A program made the position numbers and the translations under genes. 64,000 nt of DNA from Riptortus pedestris (lineage: Eukaryota > Arthropoda > Insecta > Hemiptera > Alydidae): the NCBI GenBank assembly GCA_019009955.1, contig CM032232.1:51285501-51349500 (forward strand), in the 5' to 3' direction. Positions within the stretch are counted from its first letter, which is position 1. Each line of letters begins with the position of its first letter. Shown piece after piece: positions 11,674 to 20,879 of the stretch. The notes beneath the pieces were generated by a model. It had not been told where the DNA came from, made no database searches, and was given only the letters and a program-made list of their open reading frames with translations.

Positions 11674-12600
11674 GGGTCTTTTTTACTTAACACATGCCAG
11701 TGATTTAACTCATTATTATATCAATAACAGTGAAGATTTTTTGTTAACAATTGTTTATTTAAATATAACCAAGGTTTCTAGTAAACATGAATATAACCAT
11801 AAATGAAATTAATAACATTTTTCATTGTGGAGGCCAATAGTTTCTCATTGATTCCAATATACATTCAAAAATGTTCCTATTTTCATATCTTCTCCTATAT
11901 ATAAATTCACAAAGATATGAATCAAACAAAGTTCTTCTAGTTCCACATTCGTTTTTGTTTCTTCTTTATATACTAGCCCATAGCGACTCAATTCTTTGAG
12001 TGTGTGCACCTGTTTTTGGGTCAACAAAATTTTCACTATGATTGACAGTAAAATGTTTGTACCTCATTCCTGGAATTTTTTTCAAACCATTATATGACCT
12101 CCATAAATCTGAGTATATTGTTGTACCCGGTCGTATTGAATTTTTTATGCACTCCGTTAATGTTTCAGCTGTTCTGTCCGGTACAGCATAGAGGAAAACT
12201 TCTCTGTTCTCCCTACATACACCTCCAAAAACCCATTGATTTGGGTAGAGTCTTCCCTTTTGGTATTTTCTTTTAGAAAAACAACTTTCATCAAAAAACT
12301 TTGTGCGATCTAGTTTTGCTGAAATAAATCTTCATATAATGTCCTTTTTTACACTTTCTCTTTCTGTGAAGTACTCCATACTTCTGTAAATATTGAAAAG
12401 CTTTTTCTTCGGAATAGATCGACTTATTAAGTTTTAAAAGATTCATAATAAAAAATAAACACTCCCTAAACTTTTAACCTGAAAGTATACTGAAGATAAA
12501 TGATCACATGGTAGTAGGCGTATCTAATATCAAATGATATGTTATCGTGATCACCTTTTACTTACAAAATTAACTGGCATGTGTTAAGTAAAAAAGACCC
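11674..12600 (-). mobile_element. Merlin DNA transposon inside mariner
   Basis: The ends are perfect 28 bp inverted repeats, GGGTCTTTTTTACTTAACAC and on through ATGCCAGT. The 8 bp target duplication CTATCTCC lies at 11666-11673 and 12601-12608; it is host mariner coding sequence (…DLSP). An 8 bp duplication, GG-starting ends and the reverse-strand transposase with an ISXO2-like fold motif set together indicate the Merlin superfamily. It is 927 bp. Confidence 0.93.
11822..12446 (-). pseudogene. Merlin (ISXO2-like DDE) transposase, decayed
   Basis: Reads leftwards from ATG 12446. The N-terminus (YLQKYGVLHRKRKCKKGHYM) fits the family's zinc-ribbon lead-in. A deletion and frameshift then remove the usual middle N-terminal segment. 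The catalytic core follows in the next frame: DESCFSKRKYQKGR with the first aspartate (codon near 12292), QWVFGGVCRE, VPDRTAETL, IRPGTTIYSDLWRSY with the second aspartate, and FVDPKTGAHTQRIESLW with the third acidic residue. A TAA follows LWASI where a lysine would be expected. The same frame then continues with RRNKNECGTRRTLFD and a C-terminus ending at TGA 11822-11824. The DDE triad survives, but the deletion, frameshift and nonsense codon make this copy non-functional. Confidence 0.92.
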
Positions 12601-12879
12601 CTATCTCCTACAGACTACCACTTTTTTCGGAGTTTGGACAACTTTTTGCGAGGAAAATTTTTTACAGATGATTTAGACATTAAAAATGCATTTTCTGAAT
12701 TTCTTTCAACACGTGACACAAACTTTTTCAAAAGTGGGATAGAAAACTTGGTAAGTCGTTGGCAGAAGTGTATTGAAAATGATGGTAAATACTTTGAATG
12801 AATAATATTTCAGATTCGATCTCAATTTTTCATTTTTTTCCTGATTCTACAAACGGTCATTTCATATGTTACAACCCAA

Positions 12880-12967
12880 TATTTGGAGAGATGAGATCTA
12901 CATTGGGCTATAACTGCAGAAGGGAAATCTGTTAGTTAACGCAGCTCCGTCGTGACGGACTTTTTTT
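12880..12967 (+). mobile_element. HINE 3' end (third piece of the split copy)
   Basis: GAAGGGAAATCTGTTAGTTAACGCAGCTCCGTCGTGACGGACTTTT carries the inverted GGGAAATCTG motif and the GACGGACTTTT end. The stem is damaged compared with ACGCAGCCCCTGCGT. This closes the copy begun at 7629. Confidence 0.85.
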
Positions 12968-12974
12968 TTTTTTG

Positions 12975-13162
12975 CATCCATGTTTGAAAACGGGGTCAAC
13001 ACCTCCAATAGGTTTTTAATGTTTGTTCCAAAGCTAGCTTTCGTGGCCCTACCTCATCATCAGTGCTCTTCCTATATAAATCGGTGATGCCTACTCGCTC
13101 CTTCCTCTGAAAATATATTTAAAACCTATTGGAGGTGTTGTACGTTTTTTAAACCATGGATG
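12975..13162. mobile_element. short inverted-repeat element (MITE-like)
   Basis: CATCCATGTTTGAAAACGGGGTCAACACCTCCAATAGGTTTT at the left is matched by the reverse complement at the right (AAAACCTATTGGAGGTGTTGTACG...CCATGGATG), arms of about 42 bp with a few mismatches. The ~105 bp middle has no ORF. Family not recognised. Confidence 0.7.
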
Positions 13163-13214
13163 TATGTATACATCAACTCAGGCCAGCAAAGAAGCCATGA
13201 AATTCAAGAGACTT

Positions 13215-13336
13215 TTTTAGCAGATTTCCCTCAAGGGAAATCAGCTATTGAGGTCGTACTCATGGCGTGATTTCCGAAATTTGTCTTCAATAATCCATCG
13301 ATCCTACCTAGGAGATGACGAAAATGAGGTCCGTTC

Positions 13337-13386
<50 letters not shown>

Positions 13387-13849
13387 GTGTGTGTGTGTGT
13401 GTGTGTGTGTTACAGCTCTAGCGGTCGAAATTATTGTTTGATCGTTACCAAACTCGATATTAAGTCGTTTCATATAAAAAGAAAGGTCAAGTTCGTTAAC
13501 GGCTGAAATCAGACCAGGGTAAGGGGGTTTAGAGAAGGAGAATTTTGAAAATATATAATATCACAGTCACTATACGTCGGAAAATTAGATCTACTATAAA
13601 TATTTTTATATACATTTATTCTCTATCTTTAGTATCAACGGAGATATTTGCATATTTCGGAGTTCTGTAAACCCCCCACTCCTACTCTTGCCATATTAAC
13701 AATAAGTAATTACATTAAGAAGTACATTATTTTAATTTCAGATTCCAAATAATGTCCTCATTGAGCTTTAACGTTTTGAGATAAATGCAAATACGAGACG
13801 CATTTGGGAAGTCTGCTTAGTTAACGCAGCCCCTGCATAACTGACTTTT
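13215..13849 (+). mobile_element. HINE, near complete
   Basis: The head is TTTTAGCAGATTTCCCTCAAGGGAAATCAGC. Then come 'CATCGATCCTACCTAGGAGATGACG', (TA)n plus (TG)n at 13343-13410, and the body ('TTACAGCTCTAGCGGTCGAAATTATTG', GGTTTAGAG, 'CAGTAAACCCCCACTCC'... variants). The tail is GGGAAGTCTGCTTAGTTAACGCAGCCCCTGCATAACTGACTTTT. It serves here as the reference layout for the family. No coding capacity. Confidence 0.88.
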
Positions 13850-14159
13850 CTTTTTAGTTATCAAGAAATCCCCCTCTACTTATCTCAAGTTAACAACTGG
13901 CTATTATATATCTTGATACCTCTTACTCTAAGCTACAATACCGAATATTGTTTTCAATAGATCTGTTTGTTGTTTCATAAGGTTTTAAGGCGAGCAACTA
14001 CAAGGTTCTCATCGCCTGGCAATAACAAGTTTTTGGAGTGCCTGAACTTTGTGAGTAAATTGTGTTTACGTAAGTTAAAAATATTGTTATATCCTCATTT
14101 ATACCGTTACATCCATTTATAATTTAAACTACATCTTAATTTTGATTTACCATCTGGCA
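13850..14159. other. no feature recognised
   Basis: AT-rich; no ORF, repeat end or tRNA-like structure seen. Confidence 0.5.
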
Positions 14160-14270
14160 ATTCTTACATTATTATTATTTATTAACGTCAACGTTTTGTT
14201 TCAATTGATAATTAGGACTGGTTATCTACAGATTACCACCCTTTTCTAGCCAGATTGCTACTAAGGATTT
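14160..14270 (-). repeat. SINE fragment (3' half)
   Basis: (ATT)n, TTATTAACGTCAACG, then 'GGACTGGTTATCTACAGATTACCACCCTTTTCTAGCCAG' and CTAAGGATTTT match the 3' half of the SINE at 16735-16981. It is cut where a HINE head (TTTTAGCAGATTT) begins, so the HINE probably inserted into it. Confidence 0.75.
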
Positions 14271-14751
14271 TAGCAGATTTCCCTTAAGGGAATAATATAT
14301 ATAAAAATTTGTCTGTTACCGCTCTAGCGGTCGCAATTTTTGTTTAATCGTTACCAAACTCGATATTTAGTCGTTTTATGTAAAAAGAAAGATCAAGTTC
14401 GTTAACGGCTGAAATCGGACAAGTGGAAGGGGGGGGGTTTAGAGGGGAGGATTTTCGAAAATTCGAAATATCTCCGTTACTATACATCGGATCGAAAAAG
14501 TGTATAAAACTAATCTTATCGCAAATTAAATTTACTATAAATATTGTTATATACATTTATTCGCTATCTTGAATATTAACCGAGATATCTGCATTTTTAT
14601 TAAATCTGGGCGGCTAACGGACGGGTGACTTTCCCGCCAAAAGCTAGTTCGGCCGTTTCCTTAACTGCTCGACTCTAGTGAAATTTCTCTATTGTAAAAC
14701 TTCACGTGGGAAATCTGCTTAGTTTACGCAGCCCCTGCGTCACGGACTTTT
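14268..14751 (+). mobile_element. HINE with shortened head
   Basis: TTTTAGCAGATTTCCCTTAAGGGAA passes almost directly into ATATATATAAAAATTTGTCTGTTACCGCTCTAGCGG, so about 100 bp of head are deleted. The rest is well preserved and ends GGGAAATCTGCTTAGTTTACGCAGCCCCTGCGTCACGGACTTTT. Confidence 0.88.
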
Positions 14752-15360
14752 TTTTTTCATCAATATACAAAGATGAACATACATTAACATATACCTATTT
14801 ACATTTACTTATATACATCATATTTTATGTCGTATATAGACTTAAATTTCTTTATACAAATTTGTAATTTTCATAAAATTAAATAATTCATCTTGCCCTT
14901 TGGGTTCATCACAAATGCTATATTATTGGAAATACTGTATTCTTTTCGAATATTTGTATACGTACTCCATTAATATATGGTAGATAGTTAAATCTGTGTT
15001 ACACTTCCCACATATTCCCACACTAGATCTATAGTAGATGATATACATGTAAATATGTTGTGTGTGACGTCATATGTGAAGTAATTCAAATAAAGGGGTC
15101 CGACAGGTATGACATCATATGAGAAGGTTTAACTTTCTTGCCTGGAAATTTCTTATTTGATCAATACAACATATATAATATTTAACCGTTTACAGAAGAA
15201 GTCTGGCGAGGAGGAGGGGAGGAATTTGAAAATTCTTAATGTCTTTGTTATTATGAGTTGGATAAAAAAAATGTTATTCAACTAGTCATGTTGCAAACCC
15301 AATTTTCTATAAATGTTGTTATATAATGGTTTTTCGAATCTGCATCACATTGCGAGTTAT
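14752..15360. other. mostly unrecognised; HINE-like remnant at the right
   Basis: 14752-15030 shows nothing. From about 15180 ('CCGTTTACAGAAGAAGTCTGGCGAGGAGGAGGGG', 'TGTCTTTGTTATTATGAGTTGGAT') the order of blocks resembles a very old HINE body. Confidence 0.45.
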
Positions 15361-15494
15361 TTTTAGCAGATTTCTCTTAAGGGAAATCAGTTATTGAGGT
15401 CGTACTCATGACGCGATTTTCGAAAAATTTCTTCAAATGTCCATCGATCTTACCCAGGAGATGACGAAAATGAGGTCCGTTCAAAATTATATAT

Positions 15495-15553
<59 letters not shown>

Positions 15554-16015
15554 TCTGTTATATGTACCTGTTGTCTGTTATGTGTTATATATGTTACCGC
15601 TCTAGCGGTCGCAATTTTTGTATGATCGTTACCAAACTCGATATTTAAACGTTTTATACAAAAAGACAGATGAAGTTCGATAATGGATGAAATCGGACCA
15701 GTGGGAGGGGGGGGGGGGGTTTAGAGGGGGGAGATTTTCGAAAATTCGATTTACTATAAATATTGTCATATACATTTATTCTCTATCTTGAATATTAACT
15801 GAGATATTTGCATTTTTTAGTTTTCGTCCTTCAGTAAACCCCCACTCCTGCTTATGTCATATCAACAATATGCTGTTATATTATGAAGCACTTTATTTGA
15901 AGCCTAAATAACAAATATTGTTTTCATTGAACTTTTACATCATGAGATAAATACAAATACAAGAGGCAAGTGGGAAATCTGCTTAGTTAACGCAGCCCCT
16001 GCGTGACGGACTTTT
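15361..16015 (+). mobile_element. HINE, complete
   Basis: TTTTAGCAGATTTCTCTTAAGGGAAATCAG head, (TA)n at 15487-15551, body with 'TGTTACCGCTCTAGCGGTCGCAATTTTTG' and a G13-like run near 15708, and the tail GGGAAATCTGCTTAGTTAACGCAGCCCCTGCGTGACGGACTTTT. All family landmarks are present. Confidence 0.9.
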
Positions 16016-16089
16016 ATTTCCTTATATTCTTCCGTCAGTCCTTAGTAAATAGAATGCGAGATGAGATTACCATTGTGGCATTGCATGTA

Positions 16090-16136
16090 GGTAATCTGCT
16101 TAGTTTACGCGTGAAAGGCTTTTTTTAGTATTCAGC
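16090..16136 (+). mobile_element. HINE 3' end fragment
   Basis: GGTAATCTGCTTAGTTTACGCGTGAAAGGCTTTTT is a decayed 3' end; the stem-loop is partly deleted. Confidence 0.6.
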
Positions 16137-16734
16137 CTTCTTTTAAATTCCAAATCTATTCATACGATTTTCAATAAAAATAAATATCTCATGTTCAACT
16201 CAAATTTCAAACCCTCTTTATGTAGGCTTCTTATTTAACGGCCAGCTTCTTATTTTTCTTAATAAAACGTCCGTCACTCAGGAACTGCGTAAACAAAATA
16301 AATTTCCCACCTACTGCAATGCCACGCCGATGACGTCATCCAACATATTATTCCATTTCAAAATAAAAATCCAGTGAGTATGACTGGGAAAAAGTAAGAA
16401 TAACCTGTTTAATATTGTATTTACGAAAACATGTGTAGAACAAAAGTACTTTAACGATATTGTGTCTATAATTTTTTTCGATGTGACTCATAATAACGGA
16501 AATATTTCAAATTTTGTAATCCCCCCCCAATAACCCCCCCTACTTCATCCGGTTTCAGTCATTAACTAATATGACCTTTAATGTTATATAAAACAGTTAA
16601 ATATCGCGTATGGTATAGATCGAGCAAGTTTCAAGTTAAGAGCATAAACCCTTAAATGATGTTATCACGAAAAGTATTTGCATGTACCTCACACAGGAAA
16701 CGTTCAATGAAAATAATATTTGGTATTATTAATT

Positions 16735-16981
16735 ATTATTAATATTTAGTATTAATTTTTAAATTATTTATTAACGTCCACTTTTTGCAACTAAGGCTAA
16801 TTGGGACTGGTTATCTAAAGGTTACCACCCTTTTCTATCCAGGGTGGTACTAAGGATTTTATATAATGAATTCCGCCACTAAATAAATTCCTTTGAGCAG
16901 GGGGGAATCGAACTCGCAACTCCAGATTTACCATGTGAGATTAAAGGCAACGATTTAACTCAAATGGCTAACCTGAGCCCC
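16735..16981 (-). repeat. tRNA-derived SINE
   Basis: Read on the minus strand it opens GGGGCTCAGGTTAGCCATTT, followed by GCGAGTTCGATTCCCCCC (B-box-like; on plus at about 16902-16916), giving an ~84 nt tRNA-like head with a long variable arm. A tRNA-unrelated part (GGAATTTATTTAGTGGCGGAATTC…ACCACCCTGG…AAAGGGTGGTAACC) and an (AAT)n tail follow. TGGTATTAWTTA-like sequence flanks both sides, which fits a target duplication. Confidence 0.8.
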
Positions 16982-17070
16982 TGGTATTAATTAAAATTTG
17001 TAATAAGATTGGTCTTCCGCTAACGAACTTGGTCTTTAGTTTTACATAAAACGACTATATATAAAATTTG

Positions 17071-17077
<7 letters not shown>

Positions 17078-17140
<63 letters not shown>

Positions 17141-17141
17141 C

Positions 17142-17180
<39 letters not shown>
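17078..17180. repeat. (TA)n microsatellite, left of palindrome
   Basis: Two TA runs separated by CCCG. They form the HINE microsatellite slot together with 17476-17518. Confidence 0.95.
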
Positions 17181-17183
<3 letters not shown>

Positions 17184-17473
17184 GGTGTTGTTGTTTTTAG
17201 GAGTTTTGGTCAGTGTTGGTGAAAAAATCTTAGTTCATTCCAATATTTCGAGAATATTTTCTCTTCTTCAGGGCAAGACTAAAGATATTTAAAAATTATT
17301 GTACATCACTGTAGTTCCTTTGTTTACATTAGGATTACATGTAAACAAAGGAACTACATATCCTCTTAAATATCTTTAGTCTTGCCCTGAAGAAGAGAAA
17401 ATAAATATTTTCGAAATATTGGAATGAACTTTGATTTTTTCACCAACACTGAACAAAACTCCAAAAAACAACA

Positions 17474-17475
<2 letters not shown>
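17184..17475. mobile_element. ~290 bp imperfect palindrome
   Basis: The left half runs GGTGTTGTTGTTTTTAGGAG..., and the right half is its reverse complement over about 140 bp, with few mismatches. The centre is CTTTGTTTACATTAGGATTACATGTAAACAAAG near 17325-17350. Each arm holds CCCTGAAGAAGAG...CTCGAAATATTGGAATGAA. No ORF. It lies wholly inside a TA microsatellite. Confidence 0.85.
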
Positions 17476-17520
<45 letters not shown>

Positions 17521-17627
17521 TTTGAATGATATATTTGATTTTCATTGTCTGCGTAAGATCGATGGATATTTGAGGAAATGTTTGAAAATCCCATCTTGAG
17601 TATAACCTCAATAGTTGATTTTCCTCT

Positions 17628-18200
17628 AATTAAATATATTAAAAATTATTAACTTACGGAACAATTAATTTATTAATTGTCCACAGAAATGACTTTTTTT
17701 TTTAAATTACAAAAAGTGAAATGGTCTATATAGCCTTAGATAAAACGCTTTCAAAATACATATTATTAGAGCAATACCAGATCAATCCTATTTAATATGA
17801 TTTTAGTAATTTTGAAAATAAAAATTGATCCTTAGTGCCGTTCTATCTCTGACTCATCAATTTATCTTCCACTCTGGTAATTTTTATTAATTGGATTTAA
17901 GAATAACCAGTATCTCTCAGGCCCTGACAGCATTTCCCACGGAAAATAAATGGAGTGATGCAGGTGACAGGAAGTAGAATGACCAACCGGAAGTCTGTGT
18001 ATCCTCCTGAAGGACTCCAGAAATTACAGGATATAGCCCAGACGTACTTCACTTTTCAATCGTTTAATAATGTAATCATTTTTAATACAAAGTTTTAACA
18101 TGTCGAAATCTGAAAAAAAATATGTATTTATAAAATGTCCTAATAATTTTTATTCTAATGATAGATTCTATACAAGATATATATACGCCTATTTATTTAT
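17628..18200. other. no feature recognised
   Basis: Less AT-rich near 17920-18050 but with stops in all frames. No match to the repeat families of the window. Confidence 0.5.
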
Positions 18201-18760
18201 TTTAGCGAATTTCTCTTAATAGAAGCTATTGAGGTTGTACACATGACGGGAATTTTTGAAATTGTTCTTCAAATGTCCTTTGCCTACCCAGGAGATGACA
18301 ATTTATGTATATAGATAGATATATTTGTCTGTTAACATCGCAGTGGCATAATTTTAGTTGGATCGTTACTAAACTTGACATTTAAATGTTTTATGTAAAA
18401 ATAAAGGTAATTTCATTAATGGCTGAAATCGGAATGTGGAGGGGGGGTTTAGAGGGGGGAAATTCGAAGATTCAAAATATCTTCATTATTATATGTCGGA
18501 TTGAAACATTGTATAGAACTTATGTTATTGTGACTTTAATTAACTACAAATGTTGCTATCTACATTTCATCATTATCTTGATTATTAACTGAGATATTTC
18601 CATTTTTTTTTTATTTTCTGCCATCAGTAAATAGGAATGGGGGCCTACTCATGTGATATTAACAATAAGCTGTTATGTCACAAATCATTCCATTACATGG
18701 TTAATACCGAATATGGTTTTCATTGAACTTTTAATTTGTAAAATACATGTAAATACATTA
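18201..18760 (+). mobile_element. HINE, 3' truncated
   Basis: Head 'TTTTAGCGAATTTCTCTTAATAGAAGCTATTGAGG', a short GATA-rich microsatellite, body 'GGCTGAAATCGGAATGTGGAGGGGGGGTTTAGAG' and 'GTAAATAGGAATGGGGGCCTACTCATGTGATATTAAC'. No GGGAAATCTGCT tail follows. Confidence 0.8.
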
Positions 18761-18847
18761 TATAAACGACACCAATTAAGACTTCGTTCTTTTCGTTCGT
18801 ACAAAATATTCAATATAGAGAAAACCTGTACATAACAACATTTATAG

Positions 18848-18851
<4 letters not shown>

Positions 18852-18900
<49 letters not shown>
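18852..18900. repeat. (TA)n microsatellite
   Basis: Uninterrupted TA run. Confidence 0.95.
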
Positions 18901-18906
<6 letters not shown>

Positions 18907-18999
18907 TGCTGTAGATGTTTGTTGAGGCTTGTGGTCAAAGTTAATGAAAATAAGTTTTCGCCTAGGCCTATAAAATAACCTGGTCAAAAACATCTACAC

Positions 19000-20012
19000 C
19001 AGGAATGAGCAACACGCGGCCCGCGGGCTGCTTGTGGCCCTTTCAACATATTTATGCGGCCCGCCAAGCATTTTTAAAATTGACTTTATTTTATCGACTA
19101 AATTATTTAACAATTTTTTGTGACGAGTTACTTGTCGGCGATTTGTTCAAGCATTCAATACGAACGCGCCACGTCTGTGCTTGTTTATGTTTACTTCTGT
19201 CACACAATCAGTCTGTTAACTAATTTCTTATTGTGTTTCTTGAAATGTGTGAATGCAATATTAATGTCAAAAAGGTAATAATCGAGTTTTTTTATGCAAA
19301 ATTAATTTTCCCTACAAATCGTTTTAACTTTCAAATTATTAATCCATAATATCATGCCGGAAAAGCAAATGAAAAAAAAAAACAGAAGGTTGCGGATGAG
19401 TACAGGCTTTACAAGAAAAGTGGAAATTTGGTTATTTTTCCACTTTCCTCAAAGATAAAGCTGTATTCTTAATATGCTCAGAGACTGTGTCGACATTAAA
19501 AGAATATAACATACAAAGCCATTAGGATACAAAACAAGAACAACAATATTAAAACTTAACCGAAGAACTCCAGATAGATAGGATTAATCAAATGGAGAAC
19601 AACTTAGGAAAAAAACAGATTATTTTTAAAAATCAAGCTAATTTATCAAAAACAGCAGTTAAGGCTAGTTTTATTGTCAATCAAATACTGGCAAAAAAAT
19701 GAAACCCTTTGTGGATTGACAGATCATAAGAGAATGTCTGACTGATGTTGCAGAAATAGCATTTCCTGAAAAATGAATATTATTTCAAGCATTAGTTTAT
19801 CAAGATTCGCCATTGCAAGGAGTCCGAGAACAAGGCTTCGTGAACGCATTGCAAAATTCGAATACTGTTTTATGGCACTTGATGAGATCTGCGATATTAG
19901 CGATACAGCACAACTGGCTATATTGTTAAGTGGTATTGACACCAAATTTAATATTACCGAAGAATTTCGACCTCACCTCCTTTCCCCAGAAGGAAAATCT
20001 GCTACGACGTAA
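19000..20012 (+). mobile_element. hAT element remnant, 3' end lost
   Basis: CAGGAATGAGCAACACGCGGCCCGCGGGCTGCTTGTGGCCC resembles hAT ends of the 'CAGGGGTGGGCAA…GCGGCCCGCGGGCC' type. The decayed transposase lies downstream in the matching orientation. I see no opposite inverted repeat and no readable target duplication. Confidence 0.75.
19354..20012 (+). pseudogene. hAT transposase fragment (GTF2IRD2/ZBED5-like)
   Basis: From ATG 19354 (MPEKQMKK). After a frame change, a BED-type zinc-finger stretch reads KAVFLICSETVSTLKEYNIQ and then hits a stop where the histidine-rich end should be. A gap of weak similarity follows. From about 19775 an open frame reads IISSISLSRFAIAR, then RERIAKFEYCFMALDEICDI, SDTAQLAILLSGIDTKFNIT and EEFRPHLLSPEGK. 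The family has a conserved 'FSLALDES TDISDTAQL.IFIRGID..F.ITEEL' block containing the first catalytic aspartate; here it reads ALDEICD, so the aspartate is kept but the DES motif is changed. Everything C-terminal, including the RNase-H-like remainder and dimerisation region, is absent. A relic, not a host gene. Confidence 0.85.
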
Positions 20013-20400
20013 AATTTATATGTACGATTTTTTTTTGTATCCTTCCTTCCAACTCCCCGGCCCTTAGGTGTATTTCCAAATCGCTCATGCATATATTTGA
20101 AATATTGAGAATTTAAGTGGTTTGTGACTGATTGTAGATGTAAGTACGAATTGAATTAATCCGCCTTTGTATGCAGGACGTGAAGGTATTCAACCTGTAC
20201 TTAAAAATCATTTAATTTTCAAAACCACTATGAATCTTTTGGGTTCCAAGTGCACCGCGTGTTCTTGAAACCTCGCATAATGTAGTATACACGATAGTTT
20301 GTTAGCCTTTGACGTGATGTATTACTTCAGAGTAGATATTTTTATTATACTCAATTTACAGAGATGGTATAATGTAAGAAATGACATACTTCTTTGAAAA
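20013..20400. other. no feature recognised
   Basis: Non-repetitive AT-rich DNA after the hAT fragment; no ORF. Confidence 0.5.
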
Positions 20401-20404
20401 TAAA

Positions 20405-20590
20405 AAAAATTGTCACGTAGGGATTGTGTAAACTAAGTAGATTTCCAGCGCACTGGATGGCACGCTGGTTTTCACAATATGTTCACAATTGTGAGGAAAT
20501 GTGTAACACATTTCACAATAGTATCTCCATTTCTAAGTAAAAAAGTCCGTCACGCAGGGGCTGCGTAAACTAAGCAGATTTCCCTGAAGT
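20405..20590 (-). mobile_element. two reversed HINE 3' ends in tandem
   Basis: A diverged end (TTGTCACGTAGGGATTGTGTAAACTAAGTAGATTTCC) at about 20410, and a well-kept end (AAAAGTCCGTCACGCAGGGGCTGCGTAAACTAAGCAGATTTCCC) at about 20543. No body follows the second. Confidence 0.75.
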
Positions 20591-20879
20591 TTAGTAATAG
20601 ATAAATCTACATATTAGTAACAACACCATCATGAATAAATACAAACGGAAATAAGAAATCTTTCATCCATTTAAATAACCTGCCAACAGGAAGCATTAGA
20701 AATGTAAACAAACGGGTCTACCCGCCTCACACCAGAAAAAATTTTTTCTGAAATATATTAGAATATAACATATTAATTTTATTGAGAACTATTTGCTATA
20801 TCTAGAACTGTAATTAATAATGAGTCAGAATAATTGTTATCTCAATCAATCAAATTTAAGTAGACCAAAACTTAGACGG

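Larger units (their letters stand above)
11174..12801 (+). pseudogene. mariner transposase, deleted, frameshifted and interrupted
   Basis: Starts at ATG 11174 (METRDFRIIFFYKYKLGHSA). Residues 1-110 hold the paired-like DNA-binding region: the first helix-turn-helix (ERTIRRWFSKFSSGDTTLEN), the GRPHSS linker and a second one (VRELASELGTSHMTVSRHLK), ending IGKVKKLDSWVPH. After this the frame shifts, then an internal deletion joins an LLARQR-like block directly to NARPHVS, so both catalytic aspartates between them are lost. The third-aspartate region begins (YSPDLSP) and is split at 11673 by the Merlin. After the Merlin it resumes in the same frame as LSPTDYHFFRSLDNFLRGKF, with the typical mariner C-terminus, and stops at TGA 12799-12801. 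Three independent lesions make it inactive. Confidence 0.93.
10984..12879 (+). mobile_element. mariner element, split by a Merlin insertion
   Basis: Terminal inverted repeats TTGGGTTGTAACACATGAAG (left) and the reverse complement of CATATGTTACAACCCAA (right) share most of ~30 bp. TA flanks both ends (10982-10983 and 12880-12881). Removing the 927 bp Merlin and one target copy leaves about 960 bp, shorter than the ~1.3 kb of full mariners because of an internal deletion. Confidence 0.93.
16265..17627 (-). mobile_element. HINE, reverse, carrying a SINE and a palindrome
   Basis: The 3' end is at the left (AACGTCCGTCACTCAGGAACTGCGTAAAC) and the head at the right ('GATCGATGGATATTTGAGG', 'CCTCAATAGTTGATTTTCC'). 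The body holds the SINE at 16735-16981. The (TA)n slot (17078-17518) holds a ~290 bp palindrome. The body is rearranged: a second run of body-like sequence near 16420-16700 suggests two overlapping old copies. Confidence 0.7.

Noticed and set aside
16899..16981. Functional tRNA gene
   Set aside because: The tRNA-like head is mutated, continues without a terminator into the SINE body and has an (AAT)n tail.
19000..20012. Domesticated GTF2IRD2/ZBED-like host gene
   Set aside because: The reading frame is broken in the zinc-finger part, the DES motif is altered and the C-terminal half is missing, so it is a transposon relic.
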